NCBI RefSeq assembly: GCF_002995495.1
Contig: NZ_PVZV01000001.1
Location: 620,001 to 684,000, forward strand
DNA from: Actinocorallia populi
GTDB taxonomy: Bacteria; Actinomycetota; Actinomycetes; Streptosporangiales; Streptosporangiaceae
Length of the DNA stretch: 64,000 bases
Reading direction: 5' to 3'
Part shown: one piece after another, positions 41,091 to 50,298 of the stretch
How the letters are laid out: the number at the start of each line of letters is the position of its first letter
Position numbering within the stretch: position 1 is the first letter of the stretch
Notes under the pieces: model-generated
What the model was told of the DNA's origin: nothing
What the model saw: the letters and a program-made list of their open reading frames with translations, nothing else
The model's database searches: none
Translations under genes and position numbers: made by a program

Positions 41091-41202
41091 TGCTGCTCCT
41101 TCAAACTTCTGTGGCCCTGTGTCGTGCGGTGGCGACAACGAATCCTACGGCCCGCTCATTCCCGGCCGATCGTGCGGCCCGCGGCCGCATAGGGTAGGAG
41201 CC

Positions 41203-41775
41203 GTGGCGGAGATCCTATTGTTCCACTCGGTGTACGGACTGCGACCGGCGGTGCGGGAGGCGGCGACGCGGCTACGCGAGGCGGGGCACGTGGTGCACGT
41301 GCCCGACCTGTACGAGGGCCGCACCGCGGACACCATGGCAGAGGCCAAGGTCATCTTCGAGGAGATCGGCAGGGACGCCCTGCTGGAGCGGGCGGTCGGC
41401 GTCGCGGCGCCGCTCTCGGCCAACGGGCTGGTCTACGCCGGCTTCTCCCTGGGGGCGGCGGTCGCGCAGACGATCGGGCTGGTCGACGAGAACGCCAAGG
41501 GGCTGCTGCTCGTCCACGGCACGTCGGACCTGACCGAGGACGCGGAGACGGAGCTGCCGGTGCAGCTGCACGTGGCCGACCCCGACCTGTACGAGACGTC
41601 GGACTGGCTGAACAGCTGGTACCTGGAGATGCGGCGGGCCGGAGCGGACGTCGAGATCTTCCGCTACCAGGGCGCGGGCCACCTGTTCACCGACTCCGGC
41701 CTGCCGGACTACGACGAGCACTACGCCGAGCAGGCCTGGGCGATCGCCCTCGACTTCCTGGCGGAGGTCGGTTAG
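41203..41775 (+). CDS. dienelactone-hydrolase-like alpha/beta hydrolase
   Basis: A protein of about 190 residues from GTG at 41203. It has the small alpha/beta-hydrolase fold of the dienelactone hydrolase family: ILLFHSVYGLRPAVREAATR, HVVHVPDLYEGRTA, nucleophile elbow GFSLGAA (Ser82), and a candidate catalytic His160 in YQGAGHLFTDSGLPD. True dienelactone hydrolases use Cys; here the residue is Ser, so activity may be a general esterase. It is divergent from trxB and convergent with the SigM operon. Confidence 0.8.
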   Translation: MAEILLFHSVYGLRPAVREAATRLREAGHVVHVPDLYEGRTADTMAEAKVIFEEIGRDALLERAVGVAAPLSANGLVYAGFSLGAAVAQTIGLVDENAKGLLLVHGTSDLTEDAETELPVQLHVADPDLYETSDWLNSWYLEMRRAGADVEIFRYQGAGHLFTDSGLPDYDEHYAEQAWAIALDFLAEVG

Positions 41776-41801
41776 GCCCGCTCGGCGCGGGGTCCGGCGG
41801 G

Positions 41802-42533
41802 TCAGCCGGGGATCGGGACGGTGGCGAAGAGGTCCTGCTCCTGGGCGGAGCACTGCGCCCCGACGGCGTAGGCGAGCGTGCCGTCCGACCGGTCGGACAC
41901 CACGATCACCGTGGCCTCGCGCCCGTCGAACCAGGCGTTGTCCACCAGCAGCACCCGCGCGGACGCGCCCGCGACGGACTTCACGCAGTCCAGCAGCCTG
42001 TCGGGGACCGTCCCGGCCGGTACGGACCCGCTCCTGTTCAGCTGCTCCTCGACCTGCGCGGCCAGGGTGGCCTCCTGGTACCGGGTGTCGCTGGTGACCA
42101 GCGGGAGCCTGTCCGAGGACGCCACCGGCACGGGGCTGCGCCCCCACAGGAGCGACGCGGGGCCGGCGTCGGAGCCGACGTCCAGCGCCCCGTTGGAGAC
42201 GGCCACACCCGCGCCGGAGACGACGGTGACGGCCGCGGCGACGGCGAAGACGCGCTGCATCTTGATCCGTCGGCGGGCCGCCAGGTCGATGACCGGCGCC
42301 CCTTCCCTGGCCTCGGCCAGCATCGCCGCGTCCAGCCGGGCCGCGAGGGACTCCGGCAGGGGTGGCATGGGCGCTGCGGCCAGGATCTGGCTGACGCTCA
42401 ACAGATCAGCCGAGCGTTCCTGACATTCCGCACACTCTTTCAGATGCGCACGGACCGATGTCGCGGGCTGCTCTTCCAGCAGCCCTTCGGCGAGATCCGC
42501 GAGCACGTCATAGTCGACGTGTTGTCCGCTCAC
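41802..42533 (-). CDS. rsmA: anti-sigma factor of SigM (zinc-finger, membrane-anchored)
   Basis: A 243-residue protein from GTG at 42533, overlapping the sigM stop by 4 bases. The N-terminal ZAS-type zinc finger has His30, Cys34 and Cys37 (HLKECAEC). A single transmembrane helix at about 94-113 (VFAVAAAVTVVSGAGVAVSN) follows, then an extracytoplasmic domain of about 130 residues. It should hold SigM inactive until an oxidative or envelope signal acts on the Cys or outer domain. The gene name is used by analogy with actinobacterial SigM partners. Confidence 0.85.
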   Translation of the reverse strand: MSGQHVDYDVLADLAEGLLEEQPATSVRAHLKECAECQERSADLLSVSQILAAAPMPPLPESLAARLDAAMLAEAREGAPVIDLAARRRIKMQRVFAVAAAVTVVSGAGVAVSNGALDVGSDAGPASLLWGRSPVPVASSDRLPLVTSDTRYQEATLAAQVEEQLNRSGSVPAGTVPDRLLDCVKSVAGASARVLLVDNAWFDGREATVIVVSDRSDGTLAYAVGAQCSAQEQDLFATVPIPG

Positions 42534-43204
42534 GACGCGCTCCCTCCTTCTTCGAGCACCGATGGTCCAGCCTGGCGGGGTACGGCGCGGACCTGAGAGT
42601 CGTTCGAAGGTCCGACGACGGAGCCGCCCGTCCGGTTCCGGAGATGGCCGAGAAGTGGCGCCAATCTCGCGCGGCCCCGGGCGCACCGGCTCTTGATCGT
42701 TCCCGGCGGGACCTCCAGCACCCGGGCGGCGTCCTCGACGCTGTAGCCCATCATGTCCACGAGGACGAGCGCGGCCCGCTGCTCGTAGGGGATGCGCTGC
42801 AGCGCGTCGGCGACGTCCAGGCTGAGCTCGTGCGCGGAGGTCGGGTCGGGCCCCTTGGGGGCGACGGAGTCCAGGACGTCGTCGTCGGGGAAGGCGACGG
42901 TGGGCCGCGCGGTGCGGCGGCGCAGCCTGTCCAGGCAGGCGTTGACGACGATCCGGTGCAGCCAGGTGGTGACGGCCGACTCGCCGCGGAACTTGCCGGC
43001 GGCCCGGTAGGCCGACAGGAAGGCGTCCTGCAGGGCGTCGGCCGCCTCCTCCTGGTCGCCGATGGTGCGCAGGGCCACCGCCCACATGCGGTCGCGGTGC
43101 CGGTTGACCAGCTCGGAGAAGGCGCGCGGGTCGCCCTGGGCGTGCTTGGCGAGCAGCTCCTTGTCGGGGAGCGTCTCGACCTGCTTGTTGCCGAACAAGG
43201 GCAT
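42530..43204 (-). CDS. sigM: ECF RNA polymerase sigma factor SigM
   Basis: A protein of about 224 residues from ATG at 43204 (or GTG at 43207). Region 2 includes AFSELVNRHRDRMWAVALRT and DALQDAFLSAYRAAGKFRGE, then TWLHRIVVNACLDRLRRR. Region 4 is LQRIPYEQRAALVLVDMMGY, then SVEDAARVLEVPPGTIKSRC and ARGRARL. The start codon overlaps the stop of the pseudokinase gene (TGATG), and its stop overlaps the anti-sigma gene, so three proteins are translationally coupled. It probably controls an envelope/disulfide stress regulon including trxAB. Confidence 0.93.
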   Translation of the reverse strand: MPLFGNKQVETLPDKELLAKHAQGDPRAFSELVNRHRDRMWAVALRTIGDQEEAADALQDAFLSAYRAAGKFRGESAVTTWLHRIVVNACLDRLRRRTARPTVAFPDDDVLDSVAPKGPDPTSAHELSLDVADALQRIPYEQRAALVLVDMMGYSVEDAARVLEVPPGTIKSRCARGRARLAPLLGHLRNRTGGSVVGPSNDSQVRAVPRQAGPSVLEEGGSAS

Positions 43205-44787
43205 CACTCCGTCCCGTGCACCGAGGCCTCACCGACCTGGACCCGCCCGGACGGCGGGGACGAGGTGAACCAGACGATCACGTAGCGCCCCGTGGCGGTG
43301 CCGGAGACCTCGGTGGTACCGGTGCCGAGCGTGGTGGGGGAGCCGAACTCGGGGGCCAGCGACCGGTTGTCGCTGTCACCCACGTAGACCTTGAAGGCGG
43401 CGCCCGCGCTCGCCGGAGGAGAGTGCAGCACCACCTTGCTGACCTGCTTGGAGGAGCCGAGGTCGAGGACGAAGCCCGCGCCATTCAGGAAGTTGCCGAA
43501 GGAGGTGGCGTACGGCTCCCGGTAGCGATCGGTCTCGAAGTACGTGCCGGGCTTCTTGTCCTTGACGAAGTGCGCGGTGGGTTTGACCTTGCTGTCCGGG
43601 TTGCCGTTGCCGGTCAGGTCGAAGATGCCCTTGGCGTGGGTGATCTGCAGTCTCGTGGCGCTCGGGGCGGGCGCGGGAGCGGTGGGCTGGGCACCCTGGC
43701 CCGGATCGTCGTTCGCTTCCTTCTTGCCGCCGGTGAACTGCCAGGCGGCGATGCCGATGACGAGGGCGGCGACCGCGGCCGCCGCGGCGACCAGCGGCCG
43801 GTTGATCGACTGCCCGGCCTGGGAGACGGCGGTGGTGGACGGCGACGAGACCGTCGACGGGGGCGGCGGCTGCGACAGCTGCGCGGTGGGCTGCGGCGCG
43901 GCCGCGGGCCTGGCCGCCGGGGGGCGGGGCTGGGGCACCGTCTTGGCCGGGGGCTCGGCGCGCTGCGGCCGGTTGATCACGGCGGGCGGCGGCCCGGACT
44001 GCAGCCCGGCGAAGAGCGGCAGCGGGGTGCGCGGGACCTTGGCGAGCGCGGCGGCGACCTCGGCGGGCGTGGTCAGCGGCTCTTCCGGCGCGCCGATCTC
44101 CATCGCCCGGCGGACGATCTCGTCGACCGCGGCGGGCACCTCCTCGCGCAGCTCGCGCGGCGGCACGTGGTCGCCGTTCTGCTCGGGCGCGGGCGGCAGC
44201 GACGACTCGTCCGCGCCGCCGGGCCAGTGGCCGGTCAGCGCGGCGTAGAGCATCTGGCCGAGGCCGAGCGCGTCCAGCCGGGCGGGCTCGGTGGAGTTGA
44301 CCCCGCACAGCACCGCCTCGACGCCCAGGCCGGTGAGCTTGACGGTGCCGCCCGTCGTCCAGACCAGGTGGCGGGCGGTGAGGCACAGGTGGGACATGCC
44401 CGCCTTGTGCGCGGTGGTGAGGGCCTCGGCCGCCTCGGAGACGAACCGCGCGGCCCTGCCGGGCGCCAGCGGGCCGCCGGAGACGATCATCTCCTCCAGG
44501 GTCTCGCCGCTGACCCACTCGCTGATGACGTAGGCGAGCTCGCCGTCGTTGTCGGCGTCGAAGACCTGGGTGAGCCGGGGGTCGGTGAGCCGGGACGCGG
44601 TGCGCGCCGCCGTGACGACCTCCGCGGCGCGGGGGAATCCGGGCTCGAAGGTGCGGACGGCGACCGCCCGCGCCAGGATCTCGTCGATCGCCTTCCACAG
44701 CGTGGAGCCGTCCGCCTCGCTGACCTTCTCCTCGAGGCGGTAACGGCCGGCGAGCCTGGTCCCGGGCTCAATGACGGACGTGCTCAT
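43204..44787 (-). CDS. MurJ-associated pseudokinase with extracytoplasmic discoidin-like domain
   Basis: A 527-residue protein from ATG at 44787. Residues 1-270 have a kinase fold starting GTRLAGRYRLEEKVSEADGS. The VAIK Lys is Arg (VAVRTF), the HRD motif is replaced (SHLCLTARHLVW), and DFG becomes TGLG, so it cannot be a normal kinase. A Pro/Ala/Ser-rich linker follows (about 285-345), then one transmembrane helix (LVAAAAAVAALVIGIAAW, about 353-370). The outer domain ends with YATSFGNFLNGAGFVLDLGS and KVVLHSPPASAGAAFKVYVG, which resembles the F5/8 type C (discoidin) fold. In Mycobacterium tuberculosis the equivalent pseudokinase is fused to MviN (Rv3910). Here it is a separate gene 74 bp after murJ. 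Confidence 0.85.
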   Translation of the reverse strand: MSTSVIEPGTRLAGRYRLEEKVSEADGSTLWKAIDEILARAVAVRTFEPGFPRAAEVVTAARTASRLTDPRLTQVFDADNDGELAYVISEWVSGETLEEMIVSGGPLAPGRAARFVSEAAEALTTAHKAGMSHLCLTARHLVWTTGGTVKLTGLGVEAVLCGVNSTEPARLDALGLGQMLYAALTGHWPGGADESSLPPAPEQNGDHVPPRELREEVPAAVDEIVRRAMEIGAPEEPLTTPAEVAAALAKVPRTPLPLFAGLQSGPPPAVINRPQRAEPPAKTVPQPRPPAARPAAAPQPTAQLSQPPPPSTVSSPSTTAVSQAGQSINRPLVAAAAAVAALVIGIAAWQFTGGKKEANDDPGQGAQPTAPAPAPSATRLQITHAKGIFDLTGNGNPDSKVKPTAHFVKDKKPGTYFETDRYREPYATSFGNFLNGAGFVLDLGSSKQVSKVVLHSPPASAGAAFKVYVGDSDNRSLAPEFGSPTTLGTGTTEVSGTATGRYVIVWFTSSPPSGRVQVGEASVHGTE

Positions 44788-44861
44788 GGTTTTTCCCGTC
44801 GCATTCCCGCCGCACATCATCGAATCCCATGGTGCCTGACATCGTAGTAGGGAATGAGGGC

Positions 44862-46532
44862 CTAGCGCAGACCGGGGATCCGGCCGCCGATCGTCCTCAT
44901 CATCGTCTCCACCTCCGGGACGCGGAGGACGCGAGCGGCGGCGACGTACAGGATGCCACCTCCCAGGCCGCCGAGTACGAGTGCCGCAAGAGAGGAGAAG
45001 AGGCCGGTTCCGGCCCATTTCTCCAACGCCACATGACAACCGAGCGCGAAGGCCGCGAGCGGACCCGCGGCAGCCAGCATCTTGACATGAGAGGCGATGA
45101 TTCGGCCAGCGTCGATCCGTCCCAGCCGGCGCCGCAGGACGATCCCGCACAGGATGACGCCCACCGAGTTGGTGACCACGAAGGCCCCGGCGATGCCGAC
45201 GACGATGTCCTGGGTCGGCAGGGTCCGGTAGGCCAGGTAGGCGGTGCCGACGTTGACGGCGACGGTCGCGAAGGCGAGCAGCGCGGGCGTCCTGGTGTCC
45301 CGGTAGGCGTAGAAGACGCGCAGCATCAGCTGGTAGATCGAGAACGGCACCAGCGCGATGGCGAACGCCTGCATGATCCGGCCGATGACCGCGGCGTCCT
45401 CGGGGCTGGTGTTCCCGTGGGCGAACAGCGCGTTGACGATGTCGGGCGCGAGGGCGAGCATCAGGGCCGCGCCCGGGATGACCAGGACGGACGACAGCCG
45501 CAGCCCGGAGGAGAAGTCGTCGCGGACCAGGTCGGTGTTGCCCTCGGCGGCGTGGCCGCTCATCCGGGGCAGCAGCGCGGTGATCACGGAGACCGCGACG
45601 ATCGCGTACGGGAGCTGGAAGAACTGGTACGCCGTGGAGTAGGACGCGTAGCCGTACGCCTCGCCCAGGCCCTCCTCCTTGGCGAGGAAGCCCGCGTCGT
45701 TGGTGAGCCGCGTGATGATCAGGAAGCCGACCTGCAGGAGCAGGACGTACAGCAGCGACCACGCGGCGGTGCGGCCGACCTGGCCGAGCTCGCCCTTCTG
45801 GAAGTTCAGCCGGGGCCGCCAGCGGAAGCCCGTGCGGCGCAGGGCGGGCCACAACACGATCGTCTGCAGCACGATGCCGCCGGTGGTGCCGGCGGCCAGC
45901 AGCCAGAACTCGGCGTCGCCGAGGTTGGAGGCGTCCGGCTTGGCCCCGTCCTGGACCAGCAGGAACGCGATGCCCACGCCGATGACCACGACGTTGTTGA
46001 GGACCGGCGCCCACATCGGGGCGGCGAAGGAGCCGCGGGTGTTGAGGATCGCGCCGGCGAAGGCGCCCACCCCGTAGAAGAAGATCTGCGGGAGGAAGAA
46101 CATCGCGAACAGGACGGCGAGCCTGAGGTCGTCGCCCTGGAGCTCGGAACCGCCGTAGGCGCGCATGATGAGCGGGGCCGCCAGCACCGCCAGCACGGTG
46201 ATCACGCCGAGGCCGATCAACGCGATGGTGAAGAACCGCTGCTCGTACTCCTGGCCGTACCGGGCGTCCCGCTTCTTGGCCTGCACGATCAGCGGGACGA
46301 TCACCGAGGTGAGGATGCCGCCGAACAGCAGGTCGTAGAGGATGTTCGGGATGGTGTTGGAGAGGTTGTAGATCGACCCGAGGACGCCGTTGCCCAGCGC
46401 GATGATGATCACGGCGCTGCGGACGAACCCGGTGATCCGGGAGGCGATCGTGCCCAGGGCCATGAGGGCGCCCGAGCGCATCAGGCTCGAGGCCGCGCCC
46501 CCGCTCCGCTCCTCAGACCGCTGCTCCGTCAT
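44862..46532 (-). CDS. murJ: lipid II flippase MurJ (MviN)
   Basis: A 556-residue polytopic protein with about 14-15 transmembrane helices, from ATG at 46532 (AGGAGG nine bases upstream). Family features are LMRSGALMALGTIASRITGF, NLSNTIPNILYDLLFGGILT, SVIVPLIVQAKKRD, and the helix 7-8 region with SLLYVLLLQVGFLIITRLTN. It moves lipid-linked peptidoglycan precursor to the outer face. Its start overlaps the upstream DUF6049 gene by 20 bases. The pseudokinase downstream probably regulates it, as shown for the M. tuberculosis fusion with FhaA. Confidence 0.94.
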   Translation of the reverse strand: MTEQRSEERSGGAASSLMRSGALMALGTIASRITGFVRSAVIIIALGNGVLGSIYNLSNTIPNILYDLLFGGILTSVIVPLIVQAKKRDARYGQEYEQRFFTIALIGLGVITVLAVLAAPLIMRAYGGSELQGDDLRLAVLFAMFFLPQIFFYGVGAFAGAILNTRGSFAAPMWAPVLNNVVVIGVGIAFLLVQDGAKPDASNLGDAEFWLLAAGTTGGIVLQTIVLWPALRRTGFRWRPRLNFQKGELGQVGRTAAWSLLYVLLLQVGFLIITRLTNDAGFLAKEEGLGEAYGYASYSTAYQFFQLPYAIVAVSVITALLPRMSGHAAEGNTDLVRDDFSSGLRLSSVLVIPGAALMLALAPDIVNALFAHGNTSPEDAAVIGRIMQAFAIALVPFSIYQLMLRVFYAYRDTRTPALLAFATVAVNVGTAYLAYRTLPTQDIVVGIAGAFVVTNSVGVILCGIVLRRRLGRIDAGRIIASHVKMLAAAGPLAAFALGCHVALEKWAGTGLFSSLAALVLGGLGGGILYVAAARVLRVPEVETMMRTIGGRIPGLR

Positions 46533-48681
46533 GCTGTGCTTCCTCCTCCTTGCGCCGCCGCCGCGCGCGCATCCCACGGAAGCCTACGCCGACGACCAGC
46601 ACGCCGAGGGCACCAACGGTGATGAAGACGCCGATCGAGGAGATCCCGGTCGTTTTTACGAAGACGCTCTGGGAGTTGATCTCCCCGCGCTCCCGGTTGG
46701 AGATCTTGACCACCACCTCGATCTCGTTGGTGAACGAGCTTCCGGTGGGCAGCTTGACCGGCACCAGCAGGGTGTCCTTCTGGTTGCCCTCGATCCGGCG
46801 TTCCAGCACGTAGCTCTCCAGGTCCTCCTCGTTCTCGTCGGGGAAGACCAGCCGGCCCGCGGGGTAGGTGGAGATCTCGATGACGACGTCGACCGGCCCG
46901 CTGCCCTCGGGGAACTCGTTCGCGATGGTGAATCTCAGCACACCGGAGGAACCCGCGAGCTGCTTCTCCGTTCCCTCGACCAGGCTGACCCTGTTGACCG
47001 CGGCCTGGTGGTCCTTCTCGGCCTCCCCCTGGAAGGCGTAGGCGGCGTTCTGGCGCCTGCTGTTGCCCCGCCAGTAGTTGGAGGCGGTCCGCATGGCCGT
47101 CCGCTGGAGCGAGGTGTCGGGCTCGGGGAAGATCTTGGAGAAGGCGTAGGCCGTCTTGTTCATCGACTTCACGCCCTCCAGGTAGTGGGCGGTGAGCTCG
47201 CGGTCCTCGTCGGGGTAGGTGACGAACGTGCGGTCGGCCGTGCGGTTCTTGGCCGCGGCGACCTCCCCGAGGGGGACGGGCTTGAGCCAGCCGCTCCTGG
47301 CATCCTCGGCCAGCAGGCTGCGCGCGAACTCCGGGTCGGGGTTCCAGCGCCGGTCCGGTGAGACGACCAGGGTGCGGCTCTCGCTGGGCGCCTCCGCGGT
47401 GATCATCGCCGTCTCGGCCAGGTAGCGCTGCCGGGCGCCGAGAGCCGCCCCCGGAGAGCGGGTGTCGGCGCTGATGATCTGCTGGATGGTGTCGTCGAAG
47501 GCGATGGCGGTCTTCTGCCTGCCCTTGGAGGTCTCGACGGTGGCCGCGGCGCTGGGGGTGTAGGTGATCCCGTTGGCGGCCATCAGCTGGCTGCTGCTCA
47601 GCAGGAAGTAGCTGCTGCCGAGCTTCCCGCCGGCCGAGAGGCGGTCGATCGTCTTCTGGTTGATGGTGCCGCCGTTGGTCCAGGCGAGAGGTGGATACGT
47701 CTCGCTCTTCTCCAGGAGGTCGAGGCCGACTTTCTTGTCGGCGTACGCGGCCTTCAGGAGGCTGCTCTGGCCGTTGGCGAGCCGCTTGTTGACCAGTGCG
47801 ACGGTGTCGACGTCGCCGTAGGGCGTCAGGAAGAAAGCGCTCTTCGGGCTCTTCACATACGCTTTCAGCTTCTGGAGCCAGGCCGAGGCGTCCTTGCTCC
47901 CCGGCTTCTCCTCCTCCTGCCCGCGCACCCGGTAGGCCTTCTGCATCGCCTCCACGTCGCCGAGAAGGCCCGGGTCGATCGCCAGGGTGACGGACTTGTC
48001 AGCCGAGCCCAGCGCGGAGAGGAGATCGTTCAGCCTGCTCTTCTCGCCGCCGGGGGCGAGGGACGCGGCGAGCTCGTCATCGTAGAACCTGTTCTCCGTG
48101 GTGCGGTGGGGAGCGTCGATGAGCGGCCAGACGAAAGAGACGCGGGTCGGCTGGACGCCGGTCTTCCGCACGTCCTTGGGGACGTAGTTGACGTACGTGT
48201 GCACGCCGCCGAGGCGTCCGGTGGCCGCCGACGACACCGTCACGGCCAGCGGGTAGACCGAGAGCGATCCGGACCGGCGGGCGAAGACGTTGGCCGCGTC
48301 ACCCGACAGCTTCACCGTCTTGGACGCGCCCGGGGCGAGGTCGAAGGGATCGCTGGGGTCCAGGACGTGGGGGACGGACTCCTCGGTCTGGCTGCGGGAG
48401 AACTGGTCGAGCTGGCCGCGGGTGGTGAACGCGTCGCCGTACTGCAGCTGGGCCCCGAGGCCGGTGAGCGGGCGCGCGCCCCGGTTGGTGATCTTCGCCT
48501 GGACGGTCAGCTTCTTGGTCTTCGCCACCAGGATCGACGGTTTGACGCCCTCCAGGACGACCGTCAGGGTGTCCTGGCGCTGGGAGCCCGCGAAGGCGGC
48601 CGGCGCCGCGCCCGGGAGGAAGGGCGCGGCCGCGAAGAGCAGGACGAGCGCTCCGAGAGCAGCCGTGAAACGCGCCTTCAC
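46513..48681 (-). CDS. DUF6049 family secreted/membrane-anchored protein
   Basis: A 722-residue protein from GTG at 48681 (GGGAG about 9 bases before it). The signal peptide is KARFTAALGALVLLFAAAPF with cleavage near AFAGS. A large extracytoplasmic part has a first beta-sandwich (LTVQAKITNRGARPLTGLGA), a central alpha/beta region and a C-terminal beta domain. One C-terminal transmembrane helix (SSIGVFITVGALGVLVVGVG) and a basic tail (RARRRRKEEE) finish it. The length, topology and location directly upstream of murJ match the DUF6049 proteins (M. tuberculosis Rv3909 position). It is probably part of the wall-synthesis machinery. The mechanism is unknown. Confidence 0.85.
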   Translation of the reverse strand: MKARFTAALGALVLLFAAAPFLPGAAPAAFAGSQRQDTLTVVLEGVKPSILVAKTKKLTVQAKITNRGARPLTGLGAQLQYGDAFTTRGQLDQFSRSQTEESVPHVLDPSDPFDLAPGASKTVKLSGDAANVFARRSGSLSVYPLAVTVSSAATGRLGGVHTYVNYVPKDVRKTGVQPTRVSFVWPLIDAPHRTTENRFYDDELAASLAPGGEKSRLNDLLSALGSADKSVTLAIDPGLLGDVEAMQKAYRVRGQEEEKPGSKDASAWLQKLKAYVKSPKSAFFLTPYGDVDTVALVNKRLANGQSSLLKAAYADKKVGLDLLEKSETYPPLAWTNGGTINQKTIDRLSAGGKLGSSYFLLSSSQLMAANGITYTPSAAATVETSKGRQKTAIAFDDTIQQIISADTRSPGAALGARQRYLAETAMITAEAPSESRTLVVSPDRRWNPDPEFARSLLAEDARSGWLKPVPLGEVAAAKNRTADRTFVTYPDEDRELTAHYLEGVKSMNKTAYAFSKIFPEPDTSLQRTAMRTASNYWRGNSRRQNAAYAFQGEAEKDHQAAVNRVSLVEGTEKQLAGSSGVLRFTIANEFPEGSGPVDVVIEISTYPAGRLVFPDENEEDLESYVLERRIEGNQKDTLLVPVKLPTGSSFTNEIEVVVKISNRERGEINSQSVFVKTTGISSIGVFITVGALGVLVVGVGFRGMRARRRRKEEEAQHDGAAV

Positions 48682-48861
48682 TGGTACTTCTCCCACCGCG
48701 CTGCCACGCGGTCGATCGTAGTGGGCTTCCAGAGGTGAAAGGCCGGGCTCGGGCTTGATCGACCGGTCCGAACACGGGCCTTTCGCGGACAGTGACGATC
48801 ACGTCGCGGCGGGTGAATACTTGTTTTGCGGCATTCTCCGGAACGCTTACCCTTGGTGGTC

Positions 48862-50298
48862 GTGTCGAATGAGGAACAGCGCAGGGCCCTGGCCGAACTG
48901 CTGGGACGGGTGGTGCCCGCCGAGGCCGAGGAGCTCGGACGGCTTTTCGCCGCGGCCGGGCACGAGCTGGCCATCGTCGGCGGCCCCGTACGGGACGCGC
49001 TTCTCCGGCGCCCGGTGACGGACCTCGACTTCACCACCGACGCCCCGCCCGAGCGCGTCCTCGAGCTGGTCGACGGCTGGGCCGACGCGGTCTGGACGAT
49101 CGGCATCGAGTTCGGCACGGTCGGGCTGCGCAAGGGCGACCACCAGCTGGAGGTCACGACCTACCGCAGCGAGACCTACGACCCCAAGTCCCGCAAGCCC
49201 GATGTCTCCTACGGCACCTCGCTGGAGGCGGACCTGCGGCGCCGCGACTTCGCCGTCAACGCGATGGCGGCGCGCCTGCCCGGGTGCGAGTTCGTCGATC
49301 CGTTCGGCGGCCTGCGGGACCTGAAGGAAAAGGTGCTGCGCACCCCCGGCTCGCCCGAGGACTCCTTCGGCGACGACCCGCTGCGCATGATGCGCGCCGC
49401 CCGGTTCGTCTCCCAGCTGGGCTTCACCGTCGACCCGTCCGTGATGGACGCGATGCGGAAGATGGCGGGCCGCATCGAGATCGTCTCGGCGGAGCGGGTG
49501 CAGGTGGAGCTGTCCAAGCTGGTCTGCGGCAGGTACCCGCGGGCGGGCCTGGCCGTCCTGGACGCCTCGGGCCTCGCCCGGTACGTGCTGCCCGAGCTGC
49601 CCGCGCTGCGGCTGGAGATCGACGAGCACCACCGGCACAAGGACGTCTACGAGCACTCGATGATCGTGCTGGACCAGGCGATCGCCCAGGAGGAGGACGG
49701 GCCCGACCTCGTCCTGCGCCTGGCCGCCCTGCTGCACGACATCGGCAAGCCGAGGACGCGGGCTCACCTGCCGGGCGGCCGTGTCTCCTTCCACCACCAC
49801 GAACTGGTGGGCGCGAAGATGACGCGCAAGCGGCTGTCCGCATTGAAGTACCCCAAAGAGGTCATCGCGGATGTCTCGCGGCTGGTCGAGCTGCACCTGC
49901 GCTTCCACGGGTACGGCGACGGCGAGTGGACGGACTCCGCGGTGCGGCGGTACGTCCGGGACGCCGGGCACCTCCTGCCGCGCCTGCACAAGCTCACCCG
50001 CGCCGACTGCACGACCCGCAACAAGCGCAAGGCCGACCGGCTGGCCCGCACGTACGACACGCTGGAGGAGCGGATCGCCCGGCTGGCGGCCGAGGAGGAG
50101 CTCGGGAGGATCCGGCCGGAGCTGAACGGCGACGAGATCCAGGAGGTCCTGGGGATCACGCCGGGACCGCTGGTCGGCAGGGCCTACAAGTTCCTGCTGG
50201 AGCTGCGGCTGGACCGGGGCCCCGTCGGCAAGGACACGGCGCGCGAGGCCCTCCTGGCGTGGGCGCGCGAGGAGGGCCTGCTCCAGCAGCCGGGTTAG
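48862..50298 (+). CDS. pcnA: CCA tRNA nucleotidyltransferase
   Basis: A protein of about 478 residues. GTG at 48862 is the likely start (others in frame at 48856 and ATG 48826). No Shine-Dalgarno is seen, and a TTACCC -10-like element lies just upstream, so a leaderless mRNA is possible. The class II head domain has [12 protein letters not shown] and [16 protein letters not shown] with the catalytic Asp pair. The [12 protein letters not shown] and [11 protein letters not shown] motifs follow. An HD domain is present ([23 protein letters not shown]). It adds CCA to tRNAs, which is needed here since both tRNA genes lack encoded CCA. Its end overlaps the convergent bioA by 4 bases. Confidence 0.92.
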   Translation: MSNEEQRRALAELLGRVVPAEAEELGRLFAAAGHELAIVGGPVRDALLRRPVTDLDFTTDAPPERVLELVDGWADAVWTIGIEFGTVGLRKGDHQLEVTTYRSETYDPKSRKPDVSYGTSLEADLRRRDFAVNAMAARLPGCEFVDPFGGLRDLKEKVLRTPGSPEDSFGDDPLRMMRAARFVSQLGFTVDPSVMDAMRKMAGRIEIVSAERVQVELSKLVCGRYPRAGLAVLDASGLARYVLPELPALRLEIDEHHRHKDVYEHSMIVLDQAIAQEEDGPDLVLRLAALLHDIGKPRTRAHLPGGRVSFHHHELVGAKMTRKRLSALKYPKEVIADVSRLVELHLRFHGYGDGEWTDSAVRRYVRDAGHLLPRLHKLTRADCTTRNKRKADRLARTYDTLEERIARLAAEEELGRIRPELNGDEIQEVLGITPGPLVGRAYKFLLELRLDRGPVGKDTAREALLAWAREEGLLQQPG

